From: Agromyces sp. 3263
GTDB taxonomy: Bacteria; Actinomycetota; Actinomycetes; Actinomycetales; Microbacteriaceae
DNA length: 64,000 bases
Assembly: GCF_031456545.1 (NCBI RefSeq)
Contig: NZ_JAVDUV010000002.1
Coordinates: 248,001-312,000 of the forward strand
Direction: 5' to 3'
Shown here: positions 48,720-58,356 of the stretch, one piece after another
Layout: every line of letters starts with the position of its first letter
Numbering within the stretch: position 1 is the stretch's first letter
Notes under the pieces: generated by a model
The model's input: the letters and a program-made list of their open reading frames with translations, nothing else
What the model was told of the DNA's origin: nothing
Database searches by the model: none
Translations under genes and position numbers: made by a program

Positions 48720-49070
48720 ATGAGCGACACGATCACCGAGACCGCGCACGGCGTGAAGCTGAGCGACCCCGCCGCCGACAAGGTGCGCAGCCTCCTCGAG
48801 CAGGAGGGACGCGATGACCTGCGCCTCCGCGTCGCGGTGCAGCCCGGCGGTTGCTCCGGCCTCATCTACCAGCTGTACTTCGACGAGCGTCTCCTCGACG
48901 GCGACGCGGTGGTCGATTACTCGGGCGTCGAGGTCGTGGTGGACAAGATGAGCGTGCCCTACCTCGACGGGGCCTCCATCGACTTCGAGGACACCATCCA
49001 GAAGCAGGGCTTCACGATCGACAACCCCAACGCCCAGGGCAGCTGCGCGTGCGGGGACTCGTTCCACTGA
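48720..49070 (+). CDS. erpA: Iron-sulfur cluster insertion protein (HesB/IscA type)
   Basis: 116 residues. Delivers Fe-S clusters to target proteins. The three conserved Cys are in PGGCSGLIYQL and QGSCACGDSFH. GAGGAGAGAC precedes ATG 48720, and TACCAT at about 48675-48680 is a possible -10. Fe-S users in this window include LipA and the Rieske protein QcrA. Followed by a canonical terminator. Confidence 0.95.
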   Translation: MSDTITETAHGVKLSDPAADKVRSLLEQEGRDDLRLRVAVQPGGCSGLIYQLYFDERLLDGDAVVDYSGVEVVVDKMSVPYLDGASIDFEDTIQKQGFTIDNPNAQGSCACGDSFH

Positions 49071-49088
49071 GCGCAGCCCGTCACACTC

Positions 49089-49126
49089 CGAAGGGAGGTC
49101 GCCGAGGCGGCCTCCCTTCGTTTTTT
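49089..49126 (+). terminator. Intrinsic terminator after erpA
   Basis: CGAAGGGAGGTCGCC / GGCGGCCTCCCTTCG (one T-G pair), loop GAG, then six T at 49121-49126. The clearest rho-independent terminator of the window. Confidence 0.95.
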
Positions 49127-49205
49127 CCGCCGATCGAGATGGGAATCCGCGTCGCGACGTGCTCGATCGGAGCCCCGCGTGCACACCCGGGCAGCAGGTT
49201 CGGAG

Positions 49206-49211
49206 TAGGCT
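49206..49211 (+). promoter_or_regulatory. -10 element of the ctaC-ctaD-ctaF operon
   Basis: TAGGCT 58 bp before the ctaC GTG; a start near 49218 would give a leader of about 50 nt with a GAAAGG ribosome site. No clear -35. Confidence 0.5.
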
Positions 49212-49269
49212 AGGTCTTGATCACCGCGCTTCGCTGAGAAGCGCCTTCGAGTCTCCCGAAAGGTCACCG

Positions 49270-50172
49270 GTGCGCCACAATCGCCGTCTCCGATGGGCTG
49301 CAATCCCGATCGCAGCGTCGCTCAGCCTCGTCCTCGCAGGATGCACCGAGGCGCAGCTGAACGGATTCCTCCCGGGATTCGAAGCCGGTCAGCCGCCGGT
49401 CACGAACCACACCGAGCTCGTGTCGGGCCTCTGGGTCACGTCATGGATCGTGCTGCTCGTCGTCGGCGTCATCACCTGGGGCCTCACCATCTGGGCGGTC
49501 ATCGCCTATCGCCGCCGCAAGGGCCAGACCGGACTCCCGGTCCAGCTGCGCTACAACATGCCGATCGAGGTGTTCTACACGATCGTGCCGCTGATCCTCG
49601 TGCTCGGCTTCTTCGCCTTCACGGCGCGCGACCAGGCGATCATCGAGCAGCGCTTCGCGGAGGACGACATCGACGTCAAGGTCGAGGTCATCGCCAAGCA
49701 GTGGGCGTGGGACTTCAACTACGTCAACGAAGACGTGTACTCGCCCGGCATCCAGGGCCAGCTCTCCGACGAGGGTGCGAAGGGCTCGCTCGTGCAGTCC
49801 GAACTGCCCACGCTCTACCTGCCCGTCGGCAAGAACGTCGAGATCGAGCTCCAGTCGCGCGACGTGATCCACTCGTTCTGGGTCGTGGACTTCCTCTACA
49901 AGAAGGACATGTTCCCGGGCAAGACGAACTACATGTCATTCGTCCCCGAGCGTGAGGGCACGTACGAGGGCAAGTGCGCGGAGCTCTGCGGCGAGTACCA
50001 CTCGCTCATGCTCTTCAACGTCGAGGTCGTCTCCGAGTCCGAGTATGAGCAGTACATCGAGTCGCTGCGCGACCTCGGCCAGGAGGGTCAGCTCTCCGAC
50101 GAGTACGACCGCAACCAGAACCTGCCCGGCACGGGCACGCCCAAGCTGCAAGAGGAGACCCAGTCCGAATGA
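49270..50172 (+). CDS. ctaC: Cytochrome c oxidase subunit II
   Basis: 300 residues from GTG 49270. Lipoprotein signal peptide with lipobox SLVLAGC, then two membrane helices ([23 protein letters not shown] and [18 protein letters not shown]) and the outer CuA domain. CuA ligands: [10 protein letters not shown] (His) and [12 protein letters not shown] (two Cys, Glu, His, Met). CuA takes electrons from QcrC in the bc1-aa3 supercomplex. The last codons overlap ctaD (ATGA). Confidence 0.96.
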   Translation: MRHNRRLRWAAIPIAASLSLVLAGCTEAQLNGFLPGFEAGQPPVTNHTELVSGLWVTSWIVLLVVGVITWGLTIWAVIAYRRRKGQTGLPVQLRYNMPIEVFYTIVPLILVLGFFAFTARDQAIIEQRFAEDDIDVKVEVIAKQWAWDFNYVNEDVYSPGIQGQLSDEGAKGSLVQSELPTLYLPVGKNVEIELQSRDVIHSFWVVDFLYKKDMFPGKTNYMSFVPEREGTYEGKCAELCGEYHSLMLFNVEVVSESEYEQYIESLRDLGQEGQLSDEYDRNQNLPGTGTPKLQEETQSE

Positions 50173-51905
50173 GCACCACGACCGCACCGGCTCGCCCTCA
50201 GTCGAGCAGCCTGCCGTTCGGCGCTTCGAAGGTCGAACGCAAGGGCAACATCCTCGTTCGGTGGATCACCTCCACCGACCACAAGGTCATCGGGTACCTG
50301 TACCTGATCACCGCGTTCATCTACTTCTGCATCGGCGGCGTGATGGCGCTCATCATCCGCGCGCAGCTCTTCGAGCCCGGCCTCGAGATCGTCCAGACCC
50401 GCGAGCAGTACAACCAGCTGTTCACGATGCACGGCACGATCATGCTGCTCATGTTCGCGACGCCGCTCTTCGCCGGGTTCGCGAACGTGCTCATGCCGCT
50501 GCAGATCGGCGCGCCCGACGTCGCGTTCCCGCGCCTCAACGCCTTCGCGTACTGGCTGTTCAACTTCGGCTCGCTCATGGCGGTCGCCGGCTTCTTCACG
50601 CCGCAGGGCGCCGCCTCGTTCGGGTGGTTCGCCTACCAACCGCTCGCGTCGACGACGTTCTCGCCAGGCATCGGCGGCAATCTGTGGATGCTGGGTCTCG
50701 GCCTCTCGGGCTTCGGCACCATCCTCGGCGCCGTGAACTTCATCACCACGATCATCACCATGCGCGCGCCCGGCATGACCATGTTCCGCATGCCGATCTT
50801 CACGTGGAACACACTCGTCACCTCGATCCTCGTGCTGATGGCCTTCCCGGTGCTCGCCGCCGCGATCCTGGCGGCCGGCGCCGACCGGGTCTTCGACGCC
50901 CACATCTACGATCCGGCCAACGGCGGCGTCATCCTGTGGCAGCACCTGTTCTGGTTCTTCGGGCACCCAGAGGTGTACATCATCGCGCTGCCGTTCTTCG
51001 GCATCGTGTCGGAGATCTTCCCGGTGTTCAGCCGCAAGCCGATCTTCGGCTACAAGACCCTCATCTACGCGACGATCGCGATCGCTGCGCTGTCGGTCAC
51101 GGTCTGGGCCCACCACATGTACGTCACCGGCTCCGTGCTGCTGCCGTTCTTCGCACTGATGACCATGCTCATCGCGGTGCCCACCGGCGTGAAGATCTTC
51201 AACTGGATCGGCACCATGTGGCGTGGTTCGATCACCTTCGAGACGCCGCTCGTGTGGTCGATCGGGTTCCTGATCACCTTCGTGTTCGGTGGACTGACCG
51301 GCGTCATCCTCGCATCGCCGCCGCTCGACTTCGCCGTCTCCGACACCTACTTCGTCGTCGCCCACTTCCACTACGTCGTGTTCGGCACCGTGGTGTTCGC
51401 GATGTTCGCCGGCTTCTACTTCTGGTGGCCGAAGTGGACCGGCAAGATGCTCAACGAGACGCTGGGCAAGTGGCACTTCTGGCTGCTGTTCATCGGCTTC
51501 CACACCACGTTCCTCATCCAGCACTGGCTGGGCGTCGTGGCCATGCCTCGCCGGTACTACTCGTACCTCCCCGAGGACAACATCACCTGGATGAACCAGC
51601 TGTCGACCATCGGCGCCGGCATCCTGGCCGTCTCGATGATCCCGTTCTTCCTCAACGTGTACCTCACCGCACGTCGCGCGCCGAAGGTCACCGTGAACGA
51701 CCCGTGGGGCTACGGCCGCTCGCTCGAGTGGGCCACGAGCTGCCCGCCGCCGCGCCACAACTTCACGTCCATCCCGCGCATCCGCTCCGAGGCACCCGCG
51801 TTCGACCTGAACCACCCCGAAGCCGGGATCCCTGTGGGCATCGGTCCGGCGAAGGACGCACCTGAAGCACCGGTCTACGACGCAGCGACGAAGGAAGTCA
51901 AGTAA
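50169..51905 (+). CDS. ctaD: Cytochrome c oxidase subunit I (aa3)
   Basis: 578 residues, 12 membrane helices. Holds haem a, haem a3 and CuB. Ligands: [15 protein letters not shown] (haem a His), [10 protein letters not shown] (CuB His cross-linked to Tyr), WAHHMYVTG (CuB His pair), and [15 protein letters not shown] (haem a3 and a His). Reduces O2 to water while pumping protons. ATG overlaps the ctaC stop; ctaF follows at once. Confidence 0.97.
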   Translation: MSTTTAPARPQSSSLPFGASKVERKGNILVRWITSTDHKVIGYLYLITAFIYFCIGGVMALIIRAQLFEPGLEIVQTREQYNQLFTMHGTIMLLMFATPLFAGFANVLMPLQIGAPDVAFPRLNAFAYWLFNFGSLMAVAGFFTPQGAASFGWFAYQPLASTTFSPGIGGNLWMLGLGLSGFGTILGAVNFITTIITMRAPGMTMFRMPIFTWNTLVTSILVLMAFPVLAAAILAAGADRVFDAHIYDPANGGVILWQHLFWFFGHPEVYIIALPFFGIVSEIFPVFSRKPIFGYKTLIYATIAIAALSVTVWAHHMYVTGSVLLPFFALMTMLIAVPTGVKIFNWIGTMWRGSITFETPLVWSIGFLITFVFGGLTGVILASPPLDFAVSDTYFVVAHFHYVVFGTVVFAMFAGFYFWWPKWTGKMLNETLGKWHFWLLFIGFHTTFLIQHWLGVVAMPRRYYSYLPEDNITWMNQLSTIGAGILAVSMIPFFLNVYLTARRAPKVTVNDPWGYGRSLEWATSCPPPRHNFTSIPRIRSEAPAFDLNHPEAGIPVGIGPAKDAPEAPVYDAATKEVK

Positions 51906-52328
51906 ATGCGCGCGAACGCCATTCTGTTCTGGATCCTGGCGGGCTTCTTCGCCTTCTCGGCGATCCTCTACAGCGTCTGGACCAGCATCGACGGCAACGA
52001 CCCCGGTGTGGAGTGGGCGGGAACCGTCGCGTTGTCGCTCACGACCGTCCTGGCCGCCTTCATCGCGTTCTACCTCGGACGGGTGCACAAGGCGCAGGGG
52101 GCTGAGCTTCCCGAGGACCGTCTCGATGCCAACATCGACGACGGCGACCCCGAGCTGGGCTTCTTCAGCCCGTGGAGCTGGTGGCCCATGGTGCTCGCGG
52201 CCGGTGCGGCCCTCGGCTTCCTCGGTCTCGCCATCGGATTCTGGATCGCATTCATCGCCGTGCCGATCGTGGTGATCGCCCTGGTGGGTTGGGTCTTCGA
52301 GTACTACCGCGGTAACTTCGCGCGCTGA
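51906..52328 (+). CDS. ctaF: Cytochrome c oxidase subunit 4 (actinobacterial)
   Basis: 140 residues, four membrane helices (IFWILAGFFAFSAILYSVW-like first; GTVALSLTTVLAAFIAFYL; VLAAGAALGFLGLAIGFWI; AVPIVVIALVGWVFEYY). Small accessory subunit of the actinobacterial aa3 oxidase. Starts immediately after the ctaD stop and closes the operon before a terminator. Confidence 0.93.
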   Translation: MRANAILFWILAGFFAFSAILYSVWTSIDGNDPGVEWAGTVALSLTTVLAAFIAFYLGRVHKAQGAELPEDRLDANIDDGDPELGFFSPWSWWPMVLAAGAALGFLGLAIGFWIAFIAVPIVVIALVGWVFEYYRGNFAR

Positions 52329-52348
52329 GTCCAGCTCCGCACGTCTCT

Positions 52349-52378
52349 GAAGCCCCGGCGCCAAGGCGCCGGGGCTTC
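52349..52378. terminator. Bidirectional terminator after ctaF
   Basis: GAAGCCCCGGCGCC (52349-52362) / GGCGCCGGGGCTTC (52365-52378), perfect 14-bp stem around AA, between convergent genes. Confidence 0.9.
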
Positions 52379-52400
52379 GCGCATGCCCTCTCGCCGGACG

Positions 52401-53063
52401 TCAGCCCCGCACGGCACCGAGGACGCACCAGGCCGCACCACGATGGCGGTAGGTGGGTTCGAGGCCGTGGGAACGGACGACGTCGACCATGAGGTGAGGC
52501 GAATGCACATAGCCGCGGTAGCTCCGCCCCGATACCCGGACCATGAGGTTGCCGATGGCCACCGTCGCTCGCGTCAGGACGGTGCGCGGCGGATACGAGA
52601 AGACGATCGTTCTGCGCGCACGATCTGCCGCTGCACCCAGCAACCGCTGGACGTCCGGATAGCAGCACACCACACGATGCAGTACCACCACATCGGCTCG
52701 CTCGACGGCTTCGGGCGACGCGGCGAGATCGATGCCGAGGATGCGGTCGACTCGGCCGCCCACTCCGGCCTCCTCGATCAACCGGGCCGCCTCAGCCTCG
52801 TATGCGGCGGACAGCTCGAGATTCGTCGTGTGGGCGGCGCCGCGGGCGAGGAGTTCCAGTTGCACCTCGCCGACACCCCCACCCACCTCGAGCACCGTTC
52901 GGCCGCTCAGTCCGGTGCCGGTAGAGGCGAGGAACTCGACGAGCTGCCGCTCACTGGGCGTGAGGCCGTTCCGACGGTACCGACGCGCCCGCTTCTCGGC
53001 GAATCTCGCATCGAAGACCGCATCATAGCCACTCGGGTCGGTCGGACCGCAGCACTCGTCCAT
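52401..53063 (-). CDS. Class I SAM-dependent methyltransferase
   Basis: 220 residues. SAM-binding motif I VLEVGGGVGEVQLELL, motif near TNLELSAAYEAEA (acidic ribose-binding), and VVVLHRVVCCYPDVQRLL. The N-terminal CC pair (MDECC) and an RARRYRRNGLTPSERQL helix precede the fold. Substrate unknown. CATACT (minus strand 53070-53075) lies 6 nt before ATG 53063, a possible leaderless start. It follows the RlmA-like gene on the same strand, 74 bp away. Confidence 0.8.
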   Translation of the reverse strand: MDECCGPTDPSGYDAVFDARFAEKRARRYRRNGLTPSERQLVEFLASTGTGLSGRTVLEVGGGVGEVQLELLARGAAHTTNLELSAAYEAEAARLIEEAGVGGRVDRILGIDLAASPEAVERADVVVLHRVVCCYPDVQRLLGAAADRARRTIVFSYPPRTVLTRATVAIGNLMVRVSGRSYRGYVHSPHLMVDVVRSHGLEPTYRHRGAAWCVLGAVRG

Positions 53064-53137
53064 GGGAACAGTATGAGTCGATCGCTCGGTGTTGTCGCCG
53101 CCGCAACGCCATCACGATACCGTGCCTCCCGGACCAG

Positions 53138-53998
53138 TCAGCCGGTCGATGCGGTCGTGCGTCCGAAGACCAGGATATCGACCGAGATCGTGACATCGAT
53201 CGGCTGGTCGAGTCCAGCATCGGTCGTCGTCGACGTCGTCGCATGGCGAGCAGAGGGCCCCATGCCGACGAGGAGCCGACGCATGGGCGGATCGGTTCGA
53301 AGCGCGTACTCGATCGTCGTCGATACGGTCAGGCCGAGGCCATGGGGCGCGAACTGGTTCACCACCTGCTCGGCCTTACCGGCCGGCACGTCGAGCATCT
53401 GGCCGTCTCGTCGGAGTTCGGCGAGGTGACCGGGGCGCGGCACCACCACCACGAGGCGCCCATGGGGCGCGAGCACGCGTGCGAACTCGGCCGGGTTGCG
53501 CGGACCGAACACGTTGAGCGCGACGTCGACCACGCCGTCCCGGATCGGCAGCGGACTCCACAGGTCGAGGACGATGCCGGTTGCGTCGGGGGTCGACCGC
53601 AGGCTCATGCGAACGGCGTCGGGGGAGCGGTCGGCCAGGAGCAGACGTGCACTTGGAACCGAACGCGCGAGGGCACCAGAGTAGTAGCCGGTGCCGCAGG
53701 CGAGGTCGGCGATGCGCATCGAAGGGTCACTCGAGACCGTGGAATCGACCCGGCCGGCCTCGATCACCGCGTCGGAGATGGGGGAGTAGGCACCGCCGTC
53801 GAGCAACGAGGCCCGCGCCGCGAGCATCTCGCGGTCGTCACCGAGGGTTCTCGGCGCACGTGGAGGCAGGAGCGTCAAGTAGCCGTGCTTGGCGCGGTCG
53901 AAACGGTGGCCTGCAGTGCACCCGTAGACCCGTTCGTCCACGGCGGCGAGGTCACGGAAACAGTTCGGGCACCGGAGCCACGTCGAATCGATCGACAT
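53138..53998 (-). CDS. RlmA-like 23S rRNA (guanine-N1) methyltransferase
   Basis: 286 residues from ATG 53998. Starts with a zinc finger RCPNCFRDL...CTAGHRFDRAKHGYLTLLP, the hallmark of RlmA(I/II), which methylates G745/G748 of 23S rRNA. SAM site: RIADLACGTGYYSGAL and LLLADRSPDAV; DVALNVFGPRNPAEFARVL follows. In Gram-positives RlmA(II) (TlrB) modifies G748 and can confer resistance to tylosin; which form this is cannot be told from sequence. It is 34 bp after qcrB on the same strand, so may be cotranscribed. Confidence 0.85.
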   Translation of the reverse strand: MSIDSTWLRCPNCFRDLAAVDERVYGCTAGHRFDRAKHGYLTLLPPRAPRTLGDDREMLAARASLLDGGAYSPISDAVIEAGRVDSTVSSDPSMRIADLACGTGYYSGALARSVPSARLLLADRSPDAVRMSLRSTPDATGIVLDLWSPLPIRDGVVDVALNVFGPRNPAEFARVLAPHGRLVVVVPRPGHLAELRRDGQMLDVPAGKAEQVVNQFAPHGLGLTVSTTIEYALRTDPPMRRLLVGMGPSARHATTSTTTDAGLDQPIDVTISVDILVFGRTTASTG

Positions 53999-54032
53999 GG
54001 GCCCGGTGCCCGATTCCGTCTGAAGCCGTGAC

Positions 54033-55640
54033 TCAGTGATGCGTCGAGTGCGATGCCTCGAGCTCGCCCCGGGTGACCGGTGCGATGCGGTCCTCGAAGA
54101 ACCAACGCGACATACCCGCACGGAGCTTCTGGCCGACCGTGATCTTGCCACGCGCGTTCGGCCGCAGCATGAGCGGCTGGTACGCGTCGTAGCTCACGAG
54201 GCGCCAGCGGTCGTACTCGTCGAGCGGCTGGTGGACCTCGATGAACTCGCCACCGGGCAGCTTCACGATGCGGCCCGATTCGTACCCGTGGAGGACGATC
54301 TCGCGATCCTTCTTCTGCAACGCGATGCACACGCGCTTCGTGATGAAGTACGCGACGAACGGCCCGATGATCACGACGGCCTGGAGGGCGTGGATGACCC
54401 CCTCCATCGTCAGTGCGAAGTGCGTCGCGAGGATGTCCGAGCTCGCCGCGGCCCAGAGGCCGGCGTAGAACGTGACGCCGGCAGCGCCGATCGCGGTGCG
54501 AGTCGGGGCATTGCGGGGCCGGTCCGCGATGTGGTGCTCGCGCTTGTCGCCGGTGACCCAGGCCTCGATGAAGGGATAGGCCAGCACGAGGACGATGAAG
54601 ATGCCGATCGCGATGAGCGGGACGAGGATGTTGAACGACCAGGTGCGGTCGAGCCACACGAACTCCCAGCCCGGCGGGATGAGACGCAGCGCGCCGTCGG
54701 CGAAGCCGATGTACCAGTCGGGCTGGGTGCCCGCCGAAACCGGCGAGGGATCGTAGGGCCCGTAGCTCCAGATCGGGTTGATCGTGAACATCGAGGCGAT
54801 GAGCGCGAGCACGCCGAAGATGATGAAGAAGAATCCGCCGGCCTTCGCCGCATAGATCGGCAGGATGGGCGGGCCGACCGCGTTCTGCTGCGTCTTGCCG
54901 GGTGCGGCGTACTGCGTGTGCTTGTGCACGACGACGAAGACGAGGTGGATGGCGATGAGCGCGACGAGGATGGCCGGCAGCAGCAGGATGTGCAGCGTGT
55001 ACAGGCGTCCGACGATCGCCGTGCCGGGGAACTCGCCGCCGAAGAGCAGGAACGAGGTCCACGTTCCGATCACCGGGATGCCCTTGATCAGGCCGTCGAT
55101 GATCCGCAGGCCGTTGCCCGAGAGCAGGTCGTCGGGGAGGGAGTACCCGGTGAAGCCCTCGCCCATCGCGAGGATGAACATCGTGAAGCCGATCACCCAG
55201 TTGAGCTCGCGCGGCTTGCGGAACGCACCCGTGAAGAAGATGCGCAGCATGTGCAGGCCGATCGAGGCCACGAAGAGGAGCGCCGCCCAGTGGTGCATCT
55301 GGCGCACGAACAGGCCGCCGCGGATGTCGAACGAGATGTCGAGGGTCGACGCCATCGCCACCGACATCTCGACGCCCTTGAGCGGTACGTACGAGCCGTC
55401 GTACTGGACCTCGGCCATCGACGCCTGGAAGAAGAACGTCAGGAAGGTGCCGGTGATGAGGATGACGACGAAGCTGAAGAGCGCGACCTCGCCGAGGAGG
55501 AACGACCAGTGGTCGGGGAAGGCCTTGCGACCGAGCTCCTTGACGAAGCCGGCGAGGCTGGTGCGGTCGTTGACGTAGGTCGAGGCCGCAGCCGTGAACG
55601 ACCGCTTCTGCGTGTCGTCGCGAGAGGTGATGGTACTCAA
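54033..55640 (-). CDS. qcrB: Cytochrome bc1 subunit B (cytochrome b)
   Basis: 535 residues; extended actinobacterial cytochrome b with 8 or more helices. Haem b ligands appear in MHHWAALLFVASIGLHMLRIFF (first pair, read in parts) and LHILLLPAILVALIAIHLVF. The Qo motif PEWY is PDWY, as in other actinobacteria. TTG start (55640) overlaps the qcrA stop as TTGA. The roughly 120-residue cytosolic C-terminus is typical of this phylum and is the target region of Q203-type inhibitors' partner protein in mycobacteria. Confidence 0.95.
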   Translation of the reverse strand: MSTITSRDDTQKRSFTAAASTYVNDRTSLAGFVKELGRKAFPDHWSFLLGEVALFSFVVILITGTFLTFFFQASMAEVQYDGSYVPLKGVEMSVAMASTLDISFDIRGGLFVRQMHHWAALLFVASIGLHMLRIFFTGAFRKPRELNWVIGFTMFILAMGEGFTGYSLPDDLLSGNGLRIIDGLIKGIPVIGTWTSFLLFGGEFPGTAIVGRLYTLHILLLPAILVALIAIHLVFVVVHKHTQYAAPGKTQQNAVGPPILPIYAAKAGGFFFIIFGVLALIASMFTINPIWSYGPYDPSPVSAGTQPDWYIGFADGALRLIPPGWEFVWLDRTWSFNILVPLIAIGIFIVLVLAYPFIEAWVTGDKREHHIADRPRNAPTRTAIGAAGVTFYAGLWAAASSDILATHFALTMEGVIHALQAVVIIGPFVAYFITKRVCIALQKKDREIVLHGYESGRIVKLPGGEFIEVHQPLDEYDRWRLVSYDAYQPLMLRPNARGKITVGQKLRAGMSRWFFEDRIAPVTRGELEASHSTHH

Positions 55641-56713
55641 CTGCGCTCCCAGAAACTCGGGCCGACGGGTTCGTTGAAGTCGCTCTGGGCGATGAGGTAG
55701 CCCTCATCGTCGACGGCGATCGGAAGCTGCGGCAGCGGGCGCTTGGCGGGGCCGAAGATGACCTCGCAGTGGTTGGCCACGTCGAACTGCGACTGGTGGC
55801 ACGGGCACAGCAGGTGATGCGTGTGCTGCTCGTACAGGGCCACGGGGCATCCGACGTGCGTGCAGATCTTGGAGTAGGCGACGATGCCGTCGTACGACCA
55901 TGACTCCCGATCCGGCGCCTGGTTGAGCTCACTCGGCTCGAGGCGCATGAGGAGGACGGCCGCCTTGGCCTTCTCCTCCAGCTTTCCGTGCTCCAGCTCC
56001 GCCAGGCCCTCGGGGATGACGTGGAACGCGCTGCCGATCGTGATGTCGGCGGCCTTGATCGGCACGCCCGACGGGTCGAGCGTGAGACGCGTGCCCTTGG
56101 CCCACATGGTGTGGCTGAGCAGTTCGACGGGAAGCTGGTCTTGGGGTGCGAAGCCGCGGAAGAGCACGACCGCGGGCAGCGGGAACGCGATGAGCGCGCC
56201 GATGAGGCTGTTGCGGATCACCGATCGACGGGTGAAGCCGGACTCGCGGTCTGCATCGGTGAAGACCTTGACGGCGGCCGCCTGCGTCTCAGGGGAACCG
56301 CCGACCGGGTGCCGCTCATCGGCGAGCTCGACGTCGGCCATGATCGACTTGCCCCAGTGCACGATGCCGAAGCCGAGCCCCAGGAGGGCGAGCGTGGCAC
56401 CGAGGCCGATGAACATGTTGTTCAGTCGAACCGCGCCGACGTCGTTGGACTCGATGGGGAACAGCATGTAGGCCGCCACGGCCCAGACGCTGCCGACGAT
56501 CGACAGGTAGAAGAGCGTGTAGACCGTGCGGCTCGCACGCTTCTCGCGCGCCGGGTCCTCGTCGGTGACGCGCGGACGGTGCGGCGGGAAGCCGGGGTTC
56601 TGGAACCCGTCTGTGGTGACGATCGCGGTGCCCGGCGAAACGGCTGGTTCGTGCGCGGCGTGCGACGAGTCGGCAACGGCGAGATCAGCGCCGCTGTGGT
56701 CGTCCTGTGCCAT
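55637..56713 (-). CDS. qcrA: Rieske iron-sulfur protein
   Basis: 358 residues with three membrane helices (around TLFYLSIVGSVWAVAAYMLF, FIGLGATLALLGLGFGIVHW and SLIGALIAFPLPAVVLF; the last follows FTRRSVIRN, a twin-Arg-like site). The 2Fe-2S site: CTHVGCPVAL and CPCHQSQFD. AAGGAG precedes ATG 56713. Lies between qcrC (33 bp) and qcrB. Confidence 0.96.
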   Translation of the reverse strand: MAQDDHSGADLAVADSSHAAHEPAVSPGTAIVTTDGFQNPGFPPHRPRVTDEDPAREKRASRTVYTLFYLSIVGSVWAVAAYMLFPIESNDVGAVRLNNMFIGLGATLALLGLGFGIVHWGKSIMADVELADERHPVGGSPETQAAAVKVFTDADRESGFTRRSVIRNSLIGALIAFPLPAVVLFRGFAPQDQLPVELLSHTMWAKGTRLTLDPSGVPIKAADITIGSAFHVIPEGLAELEHGKLEEKAKAAVLLMRLEPSELNQAPDRESWSYDGIVAYSKICTHVGCPVALYEQHTHHLLCPCHQSQFDVANHCEVIFGPAKRPLPQLPIAVDDEGYLIAQSDFNEPVGPSFWERS

Positions 56714-56746
56714 GGTTCTCCTTCTTGAGGTATTCGGTGCCGGGCG

Positions 56747-57538
56747 CTAGTTGGATTTCGCCGTGATCCACACGGTGATCGCGACGATCGCGCCGAGACC
56801 GAAGATCCAGATGAACAGGCCCTCGGCGACCGGGCCGAGCGAGCCGAGCTCGAAGCCGCCGGGGGAGCGGTTGTCCTGCACGTACTTGAGGTAGGTGATG
56901 ACGTCGCGCTTGTCTTCCGGCGAGATGTTCAGGTCGTTGAAGACGGGCATGTTCTGGGGGCCGGTGACCATGGCCTCGTAGATGTGCACGCCCGAGACGT
57001 CGGTGAGCGGAGGAGCGAACTTGCCCTCGGTGAGCGCGCCGCCGGCGCCGGCCACGTTGTGGCACATCGCGCAGTTGATGCGGAACAGCTCGGCGCCGTT
57101 GGCCGCGTCGCCGCCGCCGTTGACGAGGTGATCGGCGGGGATGTCGGGGCCGGGGCCGAGCGACGCGACGTAGTAGGCGAGCTGCTTGACCTGCTCGTCC
57201 TCGAACTGCGGCGGCTTCTGCTGCGCCTGCGGACCCTGCATCTGCATCGGCATGCGGCCGGTGCCGACCTGGAAGTCGACCGCTGCCGCACCGACGCCGA
57301 TGAGGCTCGGCCCGGTGTTGGTGCCCTGTGCCTCGAGGCCGTGGCAGGTGGCGCAGTTGGCCTGGAAGAGCTTCTTGCCCTCTTCGATCGTCGCCTGCGA
57401 CGTCGGCTCGGCCTCGGCCTGGGCGGTGCCCGTGCTCAGCGCCGCGTACGCCCCGCCGGTGAAGACGAGTCCGAGCGCCAGCAGGGCGACGGTGGCGAGC
57501 GGGTGCCGGCGTCCGGTGCGTCGCTTCGAGCGGTTCAT
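56747..57538 (-). CDS. qcrC: Dihaem cytochrome c subunit
   Basis: 263 residues from ATG 57538 (AGGAAG 8 nt upstream; ATG 57562 is an alternative). Signal/anchor helix LATVALLALGLVFTGGAYAAL, two c-type haem sites NCATCHGLEAQG and NCAMCHNVAGAG, and a C-terminal membrane helix GLFIWIFGLGAIVAITVWI. Passes electrons from the Rieske centre to CtaC in the actinobacterial supercomplex without soluble cytochrome c. Follows ctaE. Confidence 0.95.
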   Translation of the reverse strand: MNRSKRRTGRRHPLATVALLALGLVFTGGAYAALSTGTAQAEAEPTSQATIEEGKKLFQANCATCHGLEAQGTNTGPSLIGVGAAAVDFQVGTGRMPMQMQGPQAQQKPPQFEDEQVKQLAYYVASLGPGPDIPADHLVNGGGDAANGAELFRINCAMCHNVAGAGGALTEGKFAPPLTDVSGVHIYEAMVTGPQNMPVFNDLNISPEDKRDVITYLKYVQDNRSPGGFELGSLGPVAEGLFIWIFGLGAIVAITVWITAKSN

Positions 57539-57587
57539 CAGTTTCTTCCTGTTCGCGGGCATGCTGTTCGTGAAGCTCCTGCTGTCT

Positions 57588-58217
57588 CTATTTGAGGACG
57601 TAGATGACGAGGAACAGGCCGATCCAGACGACATCGACGAAGTGCCAGTAGTAGGAGACGACGATCGCGCTGGTCGCCTCCTTGTGGCCGAAGTTCTTCA
57701 CGGCGAAGACGCGGCCGATGACGAGGAGGAACGCGATCAGGCCACCCGTGACGTGCAGGCCGTGGAAGCCGGTGGTGAGGTAGAACGCCGAGCCGTAGGA
57801 GTTCGAGTCGAGCGCGATTCCCTCGGAGACGAGCGTGGCGTACTCCCAGATCTGGCCGGCGACGAAGGTGGCGCCCATGGCATAGGTGAGGAAGAACCAC
57901 TCGACCATGCCCCACTGCGTCGGCTTCCAGCCGGTGGCATAGGGCTGCAGGCGCTCGGCGGCGAAGACGCCGAACTGGCACGTGAAGGAGGAGAGCACGA
58001 GGATGATCGTGTTCGTCAGCGCGAACGGGAAGTTGAGGCGATCGGCCTCGAAGTTCCACAGGTCGGGCGACGTCGACCGCAGCGTGAAGTAGATCGCGAA
58101 GAGCCCCGCGAAGAACATGACCTCGCTGCCGAGCCAGACGATCGTGCCCACCGCAACGGTGTTCGGTCGCTTGATCACGGGCGCGCTCGCCTGATAAGTG
58201 ATTGAGGTGCTCGTCAC
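57588..58217 (-). CDS. ctaE: Cytochrome c oxidase subunit III
   Basis: 209 residues from GTG 58217, five membrane helices, [21 protein letters not shown] first and [21 protein letters not shown] last; FHGLHVTGG is the subunit III His motif. First gene of ctaE-qcrC-qcrA-qcrB. CATAAT (minus strand 58225-58230) is 7 nt before the GTG, suggesting a leaderless transcript; an ATG at 58226 overlaps that hexamer and is therefore less likely. trpD diverges on the other side, a neighbourhood shared by other actinobacteria. Confidence 0.94.
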   Translation of the reverse strand: MTSTSITYQASAPVIKRPNTVAVGTIVWLGSEVMFFAGLFAIYFTLRSTSPDLWNFEADRLNFPFALTNTIILVLSSFTCQFGVFAAERLQPYATGWKPTQWGMVEWFFLTYAMGATFVAGQIWEYATLVSEGIALDSNSYGSAFYLTTGFHGLHVTGGLIAFLLVIGRVFAVKNFGHKEATSAIVVSYYWHFVDVVWIGLFLVIYVLK

Positions 58218-58281
58218 GCTCCCCATTATGGCTGAAATCAAGCGTGAGTTTTCGTCGACCTCGGCGTTCGTTTCGACGTCG

Positions 58282-58300
58282 AACGGTAAGGGAAACCTAA
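58282..58300. promoter_or_regulatory. Weak DtxR/IdeR-box-like sequence
   Basis: Minus strand TTAGGTTTCCCTTACCGTT matches 14 of 19 positions of the iron-box consensus TWAGGTTAGSCTAACCTWA, upstream of ctaE. Not overlapping its -10. Low confidence. Confidence 0.2.
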
Positions 58301-58356
58301 CTTCCGATGGGTTCATGCCGTGAATCCGCCCTGAACCCCCTCGCTAGGATCGAGCC

